Assembly: GCA_902651635.1 (NCBI GenBank)
Contig: CACRSC010000053.1
Location: forward strand, 1 to 64,000
Direction of reading: 5' to 3'
Source of the DNA: Mastigamoeba balamuthi
Taxonomy: Eukaryota; Evosea; Mastigamoebida; Mastigamoebidae
DNA length: 64,000 nt
The notes beneath the pieces are model-generated. The model searched no databases. It was not told the DNA's origin and saw nothing but the letters and a program-made list of their open reading frames with translations. The translations under genes and the position numbers were made by a program. Below are positions 33,523-46,839 of this stretch, one piece after another. The stretch's first letter is position 1, and each line of letters opens with the position of its first letter.

Positions 33523-35460
33523 TCAATAGCTCATTGTTGCAAGAAAAAGAGAGCATACAAGTGGAAGGGAAACCGAGTCAAAGGAAGTTGAACGAGAAGT
33601 GAGCTCTTCTTGTGGCCTCTGGTCATTGAACTCGGACATGTTGATGCACAAATTGTTGATCCCTGTGATATCCCCAGCGATCTCTCCATACAGCACCTCT
33701 TCCGAAGAGCTCGGAGGCACCAGCGAGTAGCTAAGCTGAAAGCTGTGCGTGCTGTTGAAGTTGCACAGTCTGCTCGCATCTGGGGGGTAGTATTGAGTGC
33801 TTTCTGCTCTGTTCCAGTGCTGTTCGGCGTACTAATGTTTGCCTTGAGGGTCCACTGCGATTGGGCTGCTCCTGTTTGGTTCGGGGCGAGTTCCGGGTCG
33901 TGCATTGTGAGGGCCTGTCTCTGCTGCTCTGCAACCCTGAAGCTCGTTTGATTGATGACGTAGCCTGCCCGTAGCGATTGCGTCTTGAAGCTGAGCGATG
34001 CGTGCGCCACACCATCCGTGATTGAGAACTGTGCTGCAGAATCCATCGAGAACCAGAGCCACCTGGACGTCCTGACAGTTGTGGAGACAGTGACCACTCT
34101 GTGAATAACGACGGAGAACCTGAGCACGGCCTCGTTCTTCCTGGTGATGTTGGCGCCTCCCATCCTGGCCATCTCGGCCCACCGTACGCGCACGCCGAAC
34201 GACAGAGAGTACTCTGATGCCGTTTCCTCTATGTTGGGGTTAGCGTTGTCGATGAGGTACTGCAGTCCCATGGTTTCCGCAGCCACAAAGACGCAGGGAT
34301 ACTGTGTCACCGGCAGGGTCACGGCCGAGGGCTCCCGAGTCCGCGGGTTGACTGCCACGATGTCAGGCATCGGGGGCTGGCCAGTCAGGGGAGCGCACCG
34401 TAGACTGCTGTGACGTTCCAGCGGGCGGGGACGGTCTGCGGCAGCGTGGCCTTGACGATGACGCGGTCGTTGACCAGCGCGGAGGACTCGAGGACCGGTG
34501 GGTCGACGAACTGCTCCGAGTCGAGCGCAGTGAGCTGGTGGCCGCACGTGTCGGGCAGGCAGTCCCACTCGTCCGCGGCCGGGGCGACTCGGAACACGAC
34601 GCACGACGAGACTCCGCGGTCGCACGTCAGCCTGAGCCTCGCGGTGCGGCCCCTGAGCACCTCCGGGAGGTTCCCCTGCCAGCGCCGGAACCTCCGCACA
34701 AAGAGCCCCGTGCCCGACACGTAGAAGTTGTGTATGGCGTCCCGCTGCCAGCCCCCGGCGTCGACGTACGACGCCAGCCACGTCACGCCGTCGTCTGCCA
34801 GGTACTCGAGCGTGTCGCCGCTGCACCCCTATGGCTGGGTGTCAAGGGATGGCGCTGCGAGCGGTGGGTGAGGCGCACGTGGCCCCAGAAGAGAGGGCGG
34901 CCGCTGGCGTGTCTGATGGGGTTCCCCCAGTTGAGGAGCCTGTCGCCACCGGGCCACTCGCTGCCCCACTCGATGTCGAAGACGGGTACCTCGGGCCTGC
35001 TGAACGCGAACAGGCAGCCGTGGCACGCGGGGCCCGGGGCGCCGCGGTCGTCGTTGCGGTTCGCCACCACTCGCACGCGCAGCTTCAGGCAATCGTGTTC
35101 CCCGGGGGCTTGCGGGTCTGCGTCGGGTCCGCCGGGGCAGCGGATGACGACGGTGACGCCAGAGCGCGAGAGCACAGAGAGGTCGCTGGGGGTCGGGTCT
35201 CGTGCGAGGACGAGGGCGCCGCCGGGAGCCACGGAGATGGCGGGCGTCTCGAGCGAGAGGCCCGTGCAGGCAGAGGGCAGACGAGAGCCGTGCAGCACGA
35301 CGACGTTGCCGGGGCTCAGGACAGTGCCGGCGGTGGCGCCAGGGGCGAGAGTCGCCACCGGGCCACGCGAGAAGGAGAACGGGCAGCCAGGAGAATCGGT
35401 GGCTGCGGCGTGCAGGGCCACAGCGGCGAAGGCGAGCAGGAAGGTACAGACCAGCATCAA
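33523..35460 (-). CDS. secreted or surface-anchored protein, apparent frame breaks
   Basis: The start at 35460 gives a clear signal peptide (MMLVCTFLLAFAAVALHAAA). A first intron from about 34885 to 34830 (GTGCGC to CCATAG) joins LFWGH to GCSGDTLEY. The second segment (to about 34385) contains paired Cys. The third (about 34385-33770) is rich in N-glycosylation sites (NITR, NQTS, NSTG). The last (about 33760-33523) ends in a short hydrophobic tail (SLPLVCSLFLATM), which could be a GPI signal. The third and fourth segments are in new frames without introns of normal length: about 22 nt is the most that fits near 34385, and none fits near 33765. Either the assembly has small indels or the gene is decaying. 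I recognise no family. Confidence 0.5.
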
Positions 35461-35942
35461 TCAGTTGGGACAACCGAAATAGGGTGTGGAGCACCCCGCA
35501 GATATTATGTCCACAAATCCGCATTACCTAGCCTGGATACCACTTGGCAAGCACGGCAATTACTCCAGGCGCGTCATGCCTTGAGCAGGATCACAGATAA
35601 ATGAGAGTGTGCTGTCTTGTGTTGATCATCGGCTGGCTCTTTATGAACCACGACCAGTGTGCCACTCACTACACGTAGTGAGAGACCGGTTGGTTGGCCT
35701 CGTGGTACAGCTCATCCCAGCACCACAAATCTAAAGCAGAACGAAGGCACCGACCGGTGCAGCCTCGCCTCGCAGCACGACAGAGCGCTGTAAAAGCGGT
35801 TTTCCGGTTGTTTTTTTTTGTCTTTGTAATACGGGCGGAGAGCGACGGCAAGCATGTGTGTGTCATGTGGAACCTGAGAAAAATAGTTGTTACCCGACTA
35901 ACGCCAGCGCTGGCCCCCCGCCTGCCCTGTGTGTCTGTTCAA
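35461..35942. other. intergenic between two minus-strand genes
   Basis: About 480 bases, presumably the promoter of the secreted-protein gene and the 3' flank of the phosphatase. A T9 run occurs at 35811-35819. No gene is seen. Confidence 0.45.
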
Positions 35943-38660
35943 TCATGTCCCCTGGCCCTCCCCAGGCGCACACCCAGCCCCTCCCGCCGCTGCCGCCGCG
36001 CGCGACGACGTGGCTCCCGTCGCCTCGTCCCGCGCGCCCTGCTGGCGCCTCGGCGACGGCGGCGGCGACGGCGACGGCGACTGCGAGCCCGAGGTGCCGC
36101 CGGGCGACGACGACGCGGGGTCGTCGGGCGACGAGGCCGGCGGCATCGTCTCCACCTGGTTGAGGCCCGACGAGCGGTGCCTGTGCCCGTGCGACCGCGA
36201 CCTGTGCCCCGCCGAGGGCACCCGCGTGAAGGGCTTCGCGGCCTGGCCGCCCTGCCTGCCCCTGCCGCCCTCGTCCTCGTCGTCCCTGCCGCCGCTGCTG
36301 GCGGCCTCGTCGTCCCTCCTCGTCTCGAGCGGCGCCGGCGGCCCCGGGGAGGCGGGCGCTCCCTCGCTCTTGGGCTGCTCGCTGCTGCTGCTCTGCGCGG
36401 GGGACGAGACCGAGCACGAGAAGCACGGCGCGGCAGAGGGGTTCTGAAAGCGGTTGCCCTGGGGCGGCAGGTCGGGCTTGATGACGAGCACGGTGATGTT
36501 GTCGGTGCTGCCGTTCATAAACGCCGTGTCGCGCAGCTGCATCGCAGCGGCCTCGGGGCTCGGTATCGCCCGCAGCACAGACGCCACCTCCTCGTCCCTG
36601 CCGAGTCCACCCGCGCACGCAGAGCAGTTAGGCGTAATGTCCGTTGGCGCCCCTTGATCTAAACTCAAAATCGGGTGGGAGAGCAGCAGCCACACACGGC
36701 AGGACACACAGTCGGCGCACACGCAAGCACCCCCACTCCAACACTAGTGCTCTGGGCAATCCGCCAGCCCCGAGCTCCGGCCAAGTGTGGTTGTCCCTAC
36801 CATCACAGCAGGCACACCTGGGAGAAACTGGGGAACGAAGGCCCGCCGCACTGAACTCCCGCCCCACACTCTCTTTCCCCACAGGTGGCAGGCACGCAGA
36901 CGGCGGGGTAGGGGGGGGGGGGGGGGTTGGCGGTACGTCACGTGGTCCCAGAGGCCGTCGCAGCCGATGATCAGCGTGCTGTCTGTCCAGCTGTACGACG
37001 CCAGCCTCGCCACCGCGGGCTCCGCCGACAGCACGCCCGCCAGCTCGCGGTCGCCCAGCGCGCGCGTGAGCGACAGCACGCCGTTGACGCGCGGCTCCGC
37101 GCCCGAGCTGACCATGCCGCCGCGGGCCTGCACCGCGCGGGCCTCGTCGGCGTCGGTGGGGCGGTGGTCGCGCGTGAGGCGCTTCAGGCAGCCGTCGGCC
37201 AGTATCGCCGCCGACGAGTCGCCGACGTGCGCGACGTAGCCCTCGTCGCCGCGGAACAGCACGCAGGTGGCCGTGGTGCCCCCGGTGATCTGGCTCGCCA
37301 TGATCTTCTTCTGCACCGATTTGAACGCACTCTGCAACGCGCGCGGGCGGCGGGCGGGGGGGTCAGACCGGCAGCGCGGGCAGCCGCAGACGCACTCGCA
37401 GGGCCGTCGGCACGTCTCTGGACTTCTGCATGTCCCTCAGCTTCTCGAGCACGACTACGTGCATGTTCTTGGCGGCGTACTCGGACGCCTGTGGGGTGGG
37501 GAGACTGAGACGAGAAGGCTGTGGAGGGGGGGGGTGCTGTGCAGAGCCGGACGTCGGATCCGTTGTGGCCGTCAAAGACGGCGAAGAAGTCCGTGTGGAC
37601 GGTGCAGTCGATAGCCCCGGCGATGGCGACCGAGTCCTCCATGGACGGTCGCAGCCCGATCGTCTCCGCATACCCTATCGCAAACCTCGCCGACGGCAGA
37701 AACTGCGCGAGCAGGGCAGAGACAGGCCCACACCCCCCAGAGGCGCGTGGTGGGCACGGGTGCAGCAGTTGCCAAAACGAAACAAAAAGAGAGGAGAACC
37801 GAAGAGAGAATGGAACGAAGAGAGCGGGAGGCCCCGCACGCGAGGGTAGTGAACTAGGGAGTTCACGTGGAGAGGGTGTATGCTCTGCGAGGACGTCTTG
37901 GACGGCAGGCGCCTCGTGCGCGCCGTTCCACCAGTCGCGGCCTCCTTCAACGAATCACCATCATCAGAACCCTCGTTAGGCCTTTGTCCGGGAAGAGAAA
38001 CAGATTGGCCCAAGAAGGAAACAGAATAGAAGAGAAGATTTGGAATAGAAGCAGAAGCAGAAGAGGAAGAAGAAAGAAGAAGAGAGAAGAGGAAGAGGAA
38101 CCGCCAAAAGGAAAGCCCAGGAAACGAGAGGGATGCCGTCAGAAGGCGGATAGTGTGGACTGACGAGGTGAGGTTGAAGTGCTGGCCTTTGCGCCCAGAC
38201 GATCTCGCCGCGGGCGTTGAAGACGGGTGGCGGGCAGTGGTAGAACGCGTAGCTCCTCGTCCTCCCGCCGCCCGTCGCCGCCGGGGCCTCGGCCGACGCC
38301 GGCGGCGTCACCGCTGCCGCGACCCTCGGCGCCGGCGACGGCGTGTACGACCGCTGCCTGATCGCCACCGGCGACGGCGGCGTGTTGCTGCTCGCCGCCG
38401 TCACGTGCGCCATCGACGCCGGCGACACCGCCAGCGGCACCGCCGGCAGCTCCGCCGCCGGGGGCTCGTGCACCGCTGTCATCCCGCGCGGCTGCTGCGG
38501 GGTCCGCGCACCGCTGCTGCTGCCGCTGCTGCCGCTCTCTGCTGCCGCCGCTGCTGCCGGGGGTGCGGTCGCGGTCGGTGCGGGCGCTGCGGGGGCCGCT
38601 ACGGGCGCTCCGGCGTTGCCACCTCGCTCCTTCTCGGTCGCCTCCAGGATCAACTGCGTG
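35943..38660 (-). CDS. PP2C-family (PPM) Ser/Thr protein phosphatase
   Basis: Supported exons are 37702-37553, 37488-37396, 37331-36937 and 36597-35943, which close in phase, plus upstream exons ending at 37867 and around 38660-38160 whose joins are uncertain. Family motifs appear in order: RPSMED, FFAVFDGHNG (metal-binding DGH), HVGDSSAAIL, DHRPTDADEARAV, LSLTRALGDRE, GCDGLWD and STDNITVLVI. The metal-binding aspartates are present, so it should be active with Mg/Mn. The N-terminus is Ala/Pro/Ser-rich and the C-terminal 190 residues are acidic and Ser/Arg-rich, suggesting regulatory tails. The intron at 36936-36598 (339 nt) is the longest in the gene and begins next to a G14 run on the plus strand. 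The true start lies upstream of 38650 and is not resolved. Confidence 0.82.
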
Positions 38661-39612
38661 ACGTCAACGCAGGGGTTTCTCAGAAAAGAGGCAGTCGGGG
38701 AAGGAGTGGTCTTCCCCCGCGCGCGCGCAGTGTGATAGAGAAAAAAAAGTAACAACGGTGAATGACTGATGATGAGGAGGGGGTGGGGGTGGGTGATTTT
38801 TGTGTGTGTTTCTAGGGTCCACGTCAACGCCGAGGGGGGGGGCCACACGCGGGGTGGGCGCGCCCCCCGATTTTGAATTTTCCCGCTTTTTCACGTAGGT
38901 TTGTTGTCCACAACCACCGCGCTTGGGCGGTATGGGTTTTCAAAACGAAATTGTTTATTTTTAGCACGCTTATTTTTGAAATGTGAGATTGGGCCGAGGC
39001 CTTTCCCTCGAGAAATCGCGCGGGAACACCCCCCTCCCCTCCGCGCGCGGCGGCGCGGGTTGGCGTGGCGTGGCGGGGCGGGCGGGTGGAGGGGAAGCGA
39101 TGTGGGGGGAAGAGGAATCGTGATCGCGTGTGTTCGAACCTTTTCGCGGTCGGGCCGGTACGGGTAGCACGAGCAGAGCGCGCGTATGAACGACGTTTTG
39201 CCCGCGGGTGGAGTGCTGCGGGGCAGGTGCACGCGCCCGCGACCCGCAGAAATTGCCGCTGTTTCTTGGGCGCCGAGAGACACCGCCGCCCCCACGCGCA
39301 GGGGTGATTTGTGTCCCGAGAAATGCCTGCGTCCGCGCGGCGCCGAAAACAAATCGGATTCTCGACCCGGGGACGCGCACAGCTCCGCCGCTGCTGCCCC
39401 CAGAGGGAGCGCTGGCACTGGTATCGCAGTCCGCGCCCCGCGCGCCGGGCAGGTGTGTCTTCGGGTGGCGCGCAGCGAATTGGCAGCGCCTGCGTGCCCG
39501 CCTTGAGATTAAATTCAAACTTTTCTCCTCGAGATTTTTTCTTGCCCCGCAATAAATATCCCAGATCCTGTCGCCCCTTCCACCCCACCAGCACTCCGCC
39601 CCCCTGCAGTAA
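38661..39612. promoter_or_regulatory. divergent region, PP2C / Trm7
   Basis: This contains the unresolved 5' end of the phosphatase gene and the promoter of the Trm7 gene at 39613. Several homopolymer runs occur (G8 at about 38835). The open frames on both strands look like shadows of GC-rich sequence. Confidence 0.4.
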
Positions 39613-40883
<1,271 letters not shown>

Positions 40884-40980
40884 CGGACAACAGCAGGGAC
40901 AGCCGGACACTTCTTTGCTTAGTATTGACTGGCTGTGTAGTTAGGGCGAGTTTTACGTTAAGTGCGCTGCCTTGCGCTCA

Positions 40981-42649
40981 TCAGTTCCACGACGCGTTAC
41001 CGACGGTGGCACAGTTATCCGCCGGGCCGCGGAGGGCCAGCACGATATCGGCCTGAGAGACCTGCGTGCGCATGTACTCGCCGATCTCCTCAGCTGTCAG
41101 GGCCCTCTGCACGGCAGAGAGGGGATGCACAGTCAGCGAGGGCAGCACAGCGAAGGAGGGCCCGCACCTTCCACACGCGGACTTCGGCGAGGTAGCCCTG
41201 GAAGTACTCGCGCACGTTGGTGCGGCCCACGCAGAAGTCCTCGTTGGGCACCTGGCCCCTGCCCCTGAAGCTCTGGTTCTCGCCCACGAGGCTGCCGTCG
41301 ACGTAGAGCCTGCGCCAGCCCGTCTTGCGCGTGTACGTCGCCGCCACGTGGTGCCATGCGCCACTGAGGCTCTGCACGGGCGCCACGAGGTCGTCGCCCC
41401 ACCAGCTGTTGACCAGCTGGTTGCTCTCGCCGAGCCGCAGGGCGTTGACGTGCTGGCGCGTTCCCCACTCGCCCCACCCGATGATGCCGAACGTCCCGTG
41501 CTCGGTGGGCCGTATCCAGGCCTCGAGCGTGTACTCGTCCTCGCAGGCGAAGTGCGGGACGTCGACGGCGACGTGGCCCTCGCCCTCGATCGACAGCACG
41601 CGCCAGCCCGCCACTGGGGGCACGATCTTCTCGGGCACGAGCAGCGCCAGGCACTCGGCAGCGGCCTTGGCGAGCGGGATGCACGACTCGTCGGCGGCGA
41701 GCTCGGCGACGTCGGCGGAGCTGCCGACCTCCGAGAGCCACGAGATGGCCGCGCGCGCGCAGGCGTCGGCCAGGGCGGCCAGGCACAGCATGTCCGCGAG
41801 CCTCGCGCAGTGCAGCGCGCGCTCGAAGCCGCGGTTGGTGCACGGGCCCGCGTCGGCGCAGTAGACCCACTCGAGCACCGCGCGGACGACGTCGCACGGC
41901 GCGTCCAGGGCGACGCTCTCGGGGGCCGCCCTGCCCTGCGCCCCCTGCAGCCTGCGCGACTCCCACGAGCACATGGCGCGGAAGTACGGGCAGCGCGCGC
42001 AGAGGATCGCCCAGTGCGCGCAGACGGTCGCCGCAGAGGCCCCGGGCTGGCCGCCCTCGCCCTGGGCGCGTATGGCGACGTCGCCCGAGGCCGCGGCGTC
42101 GGCGAAGAGCGCGCGCATGTCGCCCGCGAGGCCGCAGAGGCCCATCGCGGGCTCGTTGCTGGCGACGACGGGCGCGGGCACGGGCAGCGCCTCGGCCACG
42201 TCGACGACGCGGTACTGCGCCGGCGCGTCCCACGTCGAGAAGCACCCGACGGCGACGTCGAACCGCCTGGGGATGACGTGGCGGACGAAGGGCTCCCTGC
42301 AGCCCTCGGTGCCGGCGGCGACCTCGCGGCCGGCGAACCTCAGCCAGAAGCCGCGCCACTCGGTGGGGCAGCAGAGGCCCTCGGCGTCGTGGCGCGAGAC
42401 GGCCGGGCCGCCGCTGCGCAGGCGCAGGACCGAGGACGTGTTGGCGCGGCCGCCGACGACGAGCTCGACCATGGGCTGCTCGGTGCGCGGGCGCGGGCTG
42501 AGGGCCACGCAGACGCTGTTGCTCGCGCGGGCCTGGAAGCGCAGCACAAACGACGTGGGCGGCAGGGCGAACGCGTGCTCCGACCAGTGGTACGCCCCGG
42601 ACTGCGCCGGCAGGTCGTACTCGCGGGGCGCGGGCGGCGCGGACGCCAT
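40981..42649 (-). CDS. Methyltransf_FA-like / BTB / LamG-like protein
   Basis: Two exons (42649-41168 and 41106-40981) give 535 aa. Residues about 10-150 (YHWSEHAFALPPTSFVLRFQ, VELVVGGRANTSSVLRLR) resemble the farnesoic-acid-methyltransferase-type beta-sandwich. The middle (CARCPYFRAMCSW, VALDAPCDVVRAVLEWVYC) is a BTB/POZ domain with a BACK-like helical follow-on. The C-terminal 170 residues (DEYTLEAWIRPTEHGTFGII, GAWHHVAATYT, LYVDGSLVGE, AEVRVWKRALTAEEI) are a laminin-G/concanavalin-like domain. BTB proteins often recruit cullin-3 ligases; the flanking beta-sandwiches could bind ligands. No signal peptide is present, so it is probably intracellular. The 61-nt intron splits VWK from RALTAEE. 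Confidence 0.75.
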
Positions 42650-43567
42650 GGGTGCTCTGGGGGGGGTGTGTGACGCGCGCGAACGCTGGCGCTTGTGTGT
42701 CGCAGCGGGTTTTCTGGGATCCACTGCAAAGAACGCAAAATATCAATCAACAAAAGGAGAAAACAACACGTCATCCGCGATCGACCGGTTCCCGAATGAG
42801 CTCTGTGCGGCGCCGGCCGGTCGGCTGCTGACCTAATGCCGTCTGTCCGGTCCCAGCGCCATGACACCTCTCCTTGAGAGGCGCGGCGCCTCCACGCAGA
42901 ATTGCCGCCCGACTGTCAGCGCTCTCGCTCATGCGGCCCGACAGCGTATGCCATCGTGATTCGTGATAGTCGCGGAATGCACTGCTTTCAGACAGACCCT
43001 CGAATTCCTTCCGAGAATTGCCTAGAAGGACGAATTCCTCCTGCATCCACGCTTCCTTTATGCCCCATCCAGACTGGACAATCATGCTCCTTCGCGGCGC
43101 GCGCTTCTGGCGAGTCCGTTCTCCGTTCGTCTGCATTCGCTGCTCGGTCAGTGCCGGCGAGCCGGGCCTGTTCCCCATCAGCAGACCCGCTGGCCCGAGC
43201 CATTCCGATAGCACTGGCACCGAGATATGAATGGGGGATTAACGGTGAATGCTAAGTACCGGGTACGCAAGGAACGGCAGGGCGGAAGTGCCGACCTCGG
43301 AGCTCTTTCGCGGTGGGCCCTGTTGGAGGTTCGGCGATGTCGCGGGGCAGACGGAGGAACATTATCTTCCAGCGATGTCTGGAAACAGAAGCGAAAAACC
43401 CGGGCGAAGGAAATTGGTCCTTTGCCGAGCCGGAATGCATTGCTGTCGTGCCTTTTCCTTTACGCCAATCGGCACCATGCGACACGGCTCTTTTTCCTCC
43501 ACGTCACCGACCCCTCTTCCGGGTTCACAAAATTAAACACCGGCTGGCTGCCAAGCAAGACACGCAA
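42650..43567. promoter_or_regulatory. divergent intergenic region
   Basis: About 920 bases between the starts of the BTB gene (-) and small protein 1 (+). No coding frame is convincing. CpG content stays high, unlike the decayed tracts elsewhere in the window. Confidence 0.4.
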
Positions 43568-43993
43568 ATGACCGACAGGCTCGTGCAGCTCCTGGGAGAC
43601 GTCGAGAGCGAGCTCGTCGCGTTCCGCCAGCGCGCGGTCGAGCAGGGCCCGGGCACTGTCGATCCGTCCGCGATGGCCCTCGTGCACTCGGAGGCCCTTC
43701 GCCTGCTCGCTGCTCTACGGACAGCCCAGAAGGTGGATTTCCGCCGTCGTACGAACACGGACGTCCTGCCCTTCGTCCGCAAGCAGTCGTGGCCCGGCAT
43801 GACTCTGGAGCCCATCGCGGACAAGGGCAAGGCCGCGAGGAGGTGCGAGACGATGACGTCGCCCAGGATCCGTAGCGAGATCGCGTCGTCGGTTTCGCAG
43901 ATGGCGGCCCTGCCGCAGATGCAGCCGCTCAGGGACGGACAGCCCGTGAGCGGAGGCACCGCGCTGTTCACTCCGAGGACGAGGAAACCCTAA
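43568..43993 (+). CDS. small conserved hypothetical protein 1 (helical N-terminus)
   Basis: An intronless 141-aa protein. The N-terminal helix (RLVQLLGDVESELVAFRQRA) and the segment LVHSEALRLLAALRTAQK are matched in the gene at 50900-51428 (IKKEIEAFEARA, LVRSEALRLLASLRSTQ). So is the C-terminal block LPQMQPLRDGQP...GGTALFTPR (LPQLRPMRDGKP...GGPELFSPR). The start aligns with the paralog. The central region is basic. No known domain. It could be a small adaptor of a coiled-coil complex, which is inference only. Confidence 0.6.
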   Translation: MTDRLVQLLGDVESELVAFRQRAVEQGPGTVDPSAMALVHSEALRLLAALRTAQKVDFRRRTNTDVLPFVRKQSWPGMTLEPIADKGKAARRCETMTSPRIRSEIASSVSQMAALPQMQPLRDGQPVSGGTALFTPRTRKP

Positions 43994-44334
43994 ACGACGA
44001 AGCGTACCGTCACGCGCCACGAGAGACCCTTTCGATGGGCCCAGCGAGAACTCCGCCAAGTTCGGACCCGCACGCTACTTGTTTGACAGCCTATTTTTGA
44101 GAGAGTACCCATACGCAACGCACCGCCTACACACGCACGAACACGCCGTAGCCAACACCGCGGAACACGATGCCACAACACCGACGCCACACGCACCGCC
44201 ACGAGGAAATATCACTGAAAGTTCGGGCAAAAAGTGATTTATCCCCTTTATCGCCGTGACGAGCACACAGGAACGGAATCATGGACACAATGGTCCATCG
44301 AGTGTGCTTCCCGCACGTTGACAATTATCTAGTA
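43994..44334. other. 3' flank of small protein 1 / tRNA upstream
   Basis: No gene is visible. It contains the presumed 3' UTR and the upstream side of the tRNA gene. Confidence 0.4.
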
Positions 44335-44405
44335 TCCGAAGTGGTGTAGTTGGTAACATAAGCGGCTCTCACCTGCTTGCCCCGGGTTCGATTCCCGGCT
44401 TCGGA
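44335..44405 (+). tRNA. tRNA-Glu (anticodon CTC)
   Basis: A 71-nt cloverleaf with acceptor stem TCCGAAG/CTTCGGA, anticodon stem AGCGG/CTGCT around loop CTCTCAC (anticodon CTC, reading GAG), and T arm CCGGGTTCGATTCCCGG. No intron. T-runs at about 44407-44417 serve as the RNA polymerase III terminator. Confidence 0.93.
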
Positions 44406-44495
44406 ACTTTTTCTTTTTTCCCCCCCGTTCGATATCGATCCCCCAGATATTTTTGCCCCACACCGCGCAGCAAACATACCTGCTGGGACTGAGAG

Positions 44496-46839
44496 ATGTC
44501 CATGACGCTCCGTGATCTCGCGTGCGGTCTTCCACCGTTATCCCTCCCCTGCTCATGTCCGTCTTGTGCGCCCTCCCTCCCCCGTCCCTGCCCAGCGTCG
44601 AGTGGAGGCAGCTCTTCGGTGGGTCTGAGTTCCTCAAGCCGCTGCGCGAGCGGGCCCTCAAGCGCGGCCTCCGCGGGTCGCACCTCCGCAGCGTGGCCTG
44701 GCGAGTTGCGTCCCCACTCCCACCTTCCTCGCTCGCAGACCAGACGTGCTGTGAAGCGACCTGAATGGGCGCACAGGCCGAGATCTGGAAATGTATCGTG
44801 ATATTATAACTGACGGGCCGACCTCGCGCGCAGGTGTTCCTCGAGGTCCTGCCGCCGTACATCAGCACCGCCGAGTGGCCGCAGCGCATCGCCCAGCTCC
44901 GGTCGGACTACGACGCTCTCTGTGCCAAGTGCGGCGTACCGGCCTCGCTGGTTGTACTCTTTTTCCTGACACGTCACCGTGACGTCTCAAGGCACTTTGT
45001 GGACCCGAAGGAGGAGATGAAGAAGCAGGACGAGGTGATCGACCCCCTGTCGCAGTCGGCCGACAGCCCGTGGAACAAGTTCTTCCAGAACAACGAGCTC
45101 CAGAAGGAGATCATGCGCGACATCGAGAGTCAGATTTCCCCCTCCGCAGTGCCCCCTCAAATCCAGAAGTATCCTGACGTAGCACGATCTCCCCCAAGGG
45201 ACGTACCCCGAGCACGAGTTCTTCCAGGAGCAGCAGCACCAGGACGCCTTGAAGCGAGTGTTGTTCGTCTATGCCAAGGAGCACCCCGACGTGCAGTACC
45301 GCCAGGGCATGCACGAGCTGCTGGCCCCGCTGTACTTCCTCATCCACAGCGAGTGCTCCAACGCCGCCAGCGCCACGGGCCCCGCGCCCGTCCCTGGCTC
45401 GGACGAGGCAGTGCTGCGCGCCCTGCTGGACCCCTCCCGCGTCGAGCACGACAGCTGGGCGACGTTCGCTGCGCTGATGGTCCACGCCAACGACTTCTTC
45501 GCGGGGTACAGCAACGCCCAGGGCAGCAAGCAGACGAGGTCGGGCTCGTCGTCGACGACGCCCTCGCCGCCCCTGGGGCAGCAGGCCGCCCTCGCGAGGC
45601 CCGGCTCTGCCTCGCCCCCTGCCGAGCAGCAGGAGACGCCGATCGTGAAGCGGTGCAAACGCGTGCAAAACGTGCTGCTGAGGCAGAAGGACCCGCAGCT
45701 CTGCGACCGCCTCGAGGCCCTCGACATCCAGCCGCAGCTCTACTGCCTGTGCGTACCCCCGCACTGGTTGTGTCCCCTCCTTCTCACGAGCGCGTCTCGC
45801 AGGCGGTGGCTGAGGCTCATGTTCGGCAGGGAGTTCCACATTGTGCGCCCCCCTTTGCTGCTTTGCCCGCGTCTCTGACACGTATTGCTCGGCGCGCAGC
45901 AAGACCTGATGACGCTGTGGGACGGCATCTTCGCGTACGGGCGCTCGCTGGCTCTCGTGGACGGCATCGCTGTGTCGATGCTCATCTACGTGAGAGAGCA
46001 GCGTGCGCGCCTCGCCGTCGCCCTGCCACCGCCCTCGTGCACTGACGGGACGCCCCTCCCTCAGTGTTCACGATGGACAACATGAACGCGATGAGGCGCC
46101 TGCTCAAGTACCCGCCCGTCGAGGACGTCAGCCTGCTCGTTGCCAAGGCCCTGGAGCTCGTGACCCCGAGGCCCTCGACTGCCGGTCCCATCTCTCCCAC
46201 TCAGAACGTGAGTCGCCGCCCGCGCCGACGTCCCCGCTGACCGGCGCGCAACCGCAGCCCCTCGCAGCCCCCTCGCTGGCCGCTCCGCACACGCCGGCGG
46301 TCGCGTCCGCGGACCACTATCAGCACAAGTTCGCGGATAACCTGAGGAGCATACTGATCGGGGAGAACGAGCCCAGGGTGAGCACGACCAGCAAGAGCAG
46401 ACAGAGCAGCCAGCAGGCACCCAAGGCTGCACTGACCGCCGCTGAGCAGATACGCCAACTGGAGGCGATCAGGCAGCAGCAGCAGGATGAGCTTGACGTG
46501 CTGCGCCGCGAGGTCACGAGGTTTCAGGAGTCGCACGCGCACTGCGCCGCGAGGGTCGAGCGCATCGTGTTCTCGCTCCAGCAGGAGATCTCCTCCAAGT
46601 GCGCTTCCTCTCTCACGCAAGACCAATTTCCCTCATGACAAACGTGCGAACACGCGTACTCACGCAGGGCGGAGCTGGCTGCCTCGGAGACGCTCGTCCA
46701 TTCGCTGGGTACGCTGTCTGTGCTGCGCGTATGAGCCCCGACTAACGAGACCCTTCCCTCCCTCCCTCCCCCCGTAGCCGAGCTGAAGCAGGTGCAGGCC
46801 GTGCTGAGCGGAATGCTGCCCGAGCCCATCCCAGAGTAG
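44496..46839 (+). CDS. TBC1D5: TBC1D5-like Rab GTPase-activating protein
   Basis: Eleven exons (44496-44521,44596-44704,44834-44928,44992-45128,45199-45748,45803-45842,45900-46002,46065-46207,46258-46598,46668-46708,46778-46839) total 1647 nt, exactly 549 codons (548 aa). Landmarks of the TBC1D5 branch are VFLEVLP, DPLSQSADSPWNKFF, the arginine finger IMRDIER (R at about 123, codon split by an intron), the glutamine finger YRQGMHELLAP (about 158), LYCLRWLRLMFGREF and QDLMTLWD. The C-terminus is a Gln-rich helix with coiled-coil character. TBC1D5 proteins inactivate Rab7 on endosomes and bind retromer. Both catalytic fingers are intact. Exon 1 (26 nt) is the least certain part. Confidence 0.9.

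Noticed and set aside
41066-42746. 535-aa plus-strand and 537-aa minus-strand alternate frames over the BTB gene
   Set aside because: Low-information Arg/Ala/Gly-rich translations; the 42649-41168 frame carries recognisable domains and a clean splice.
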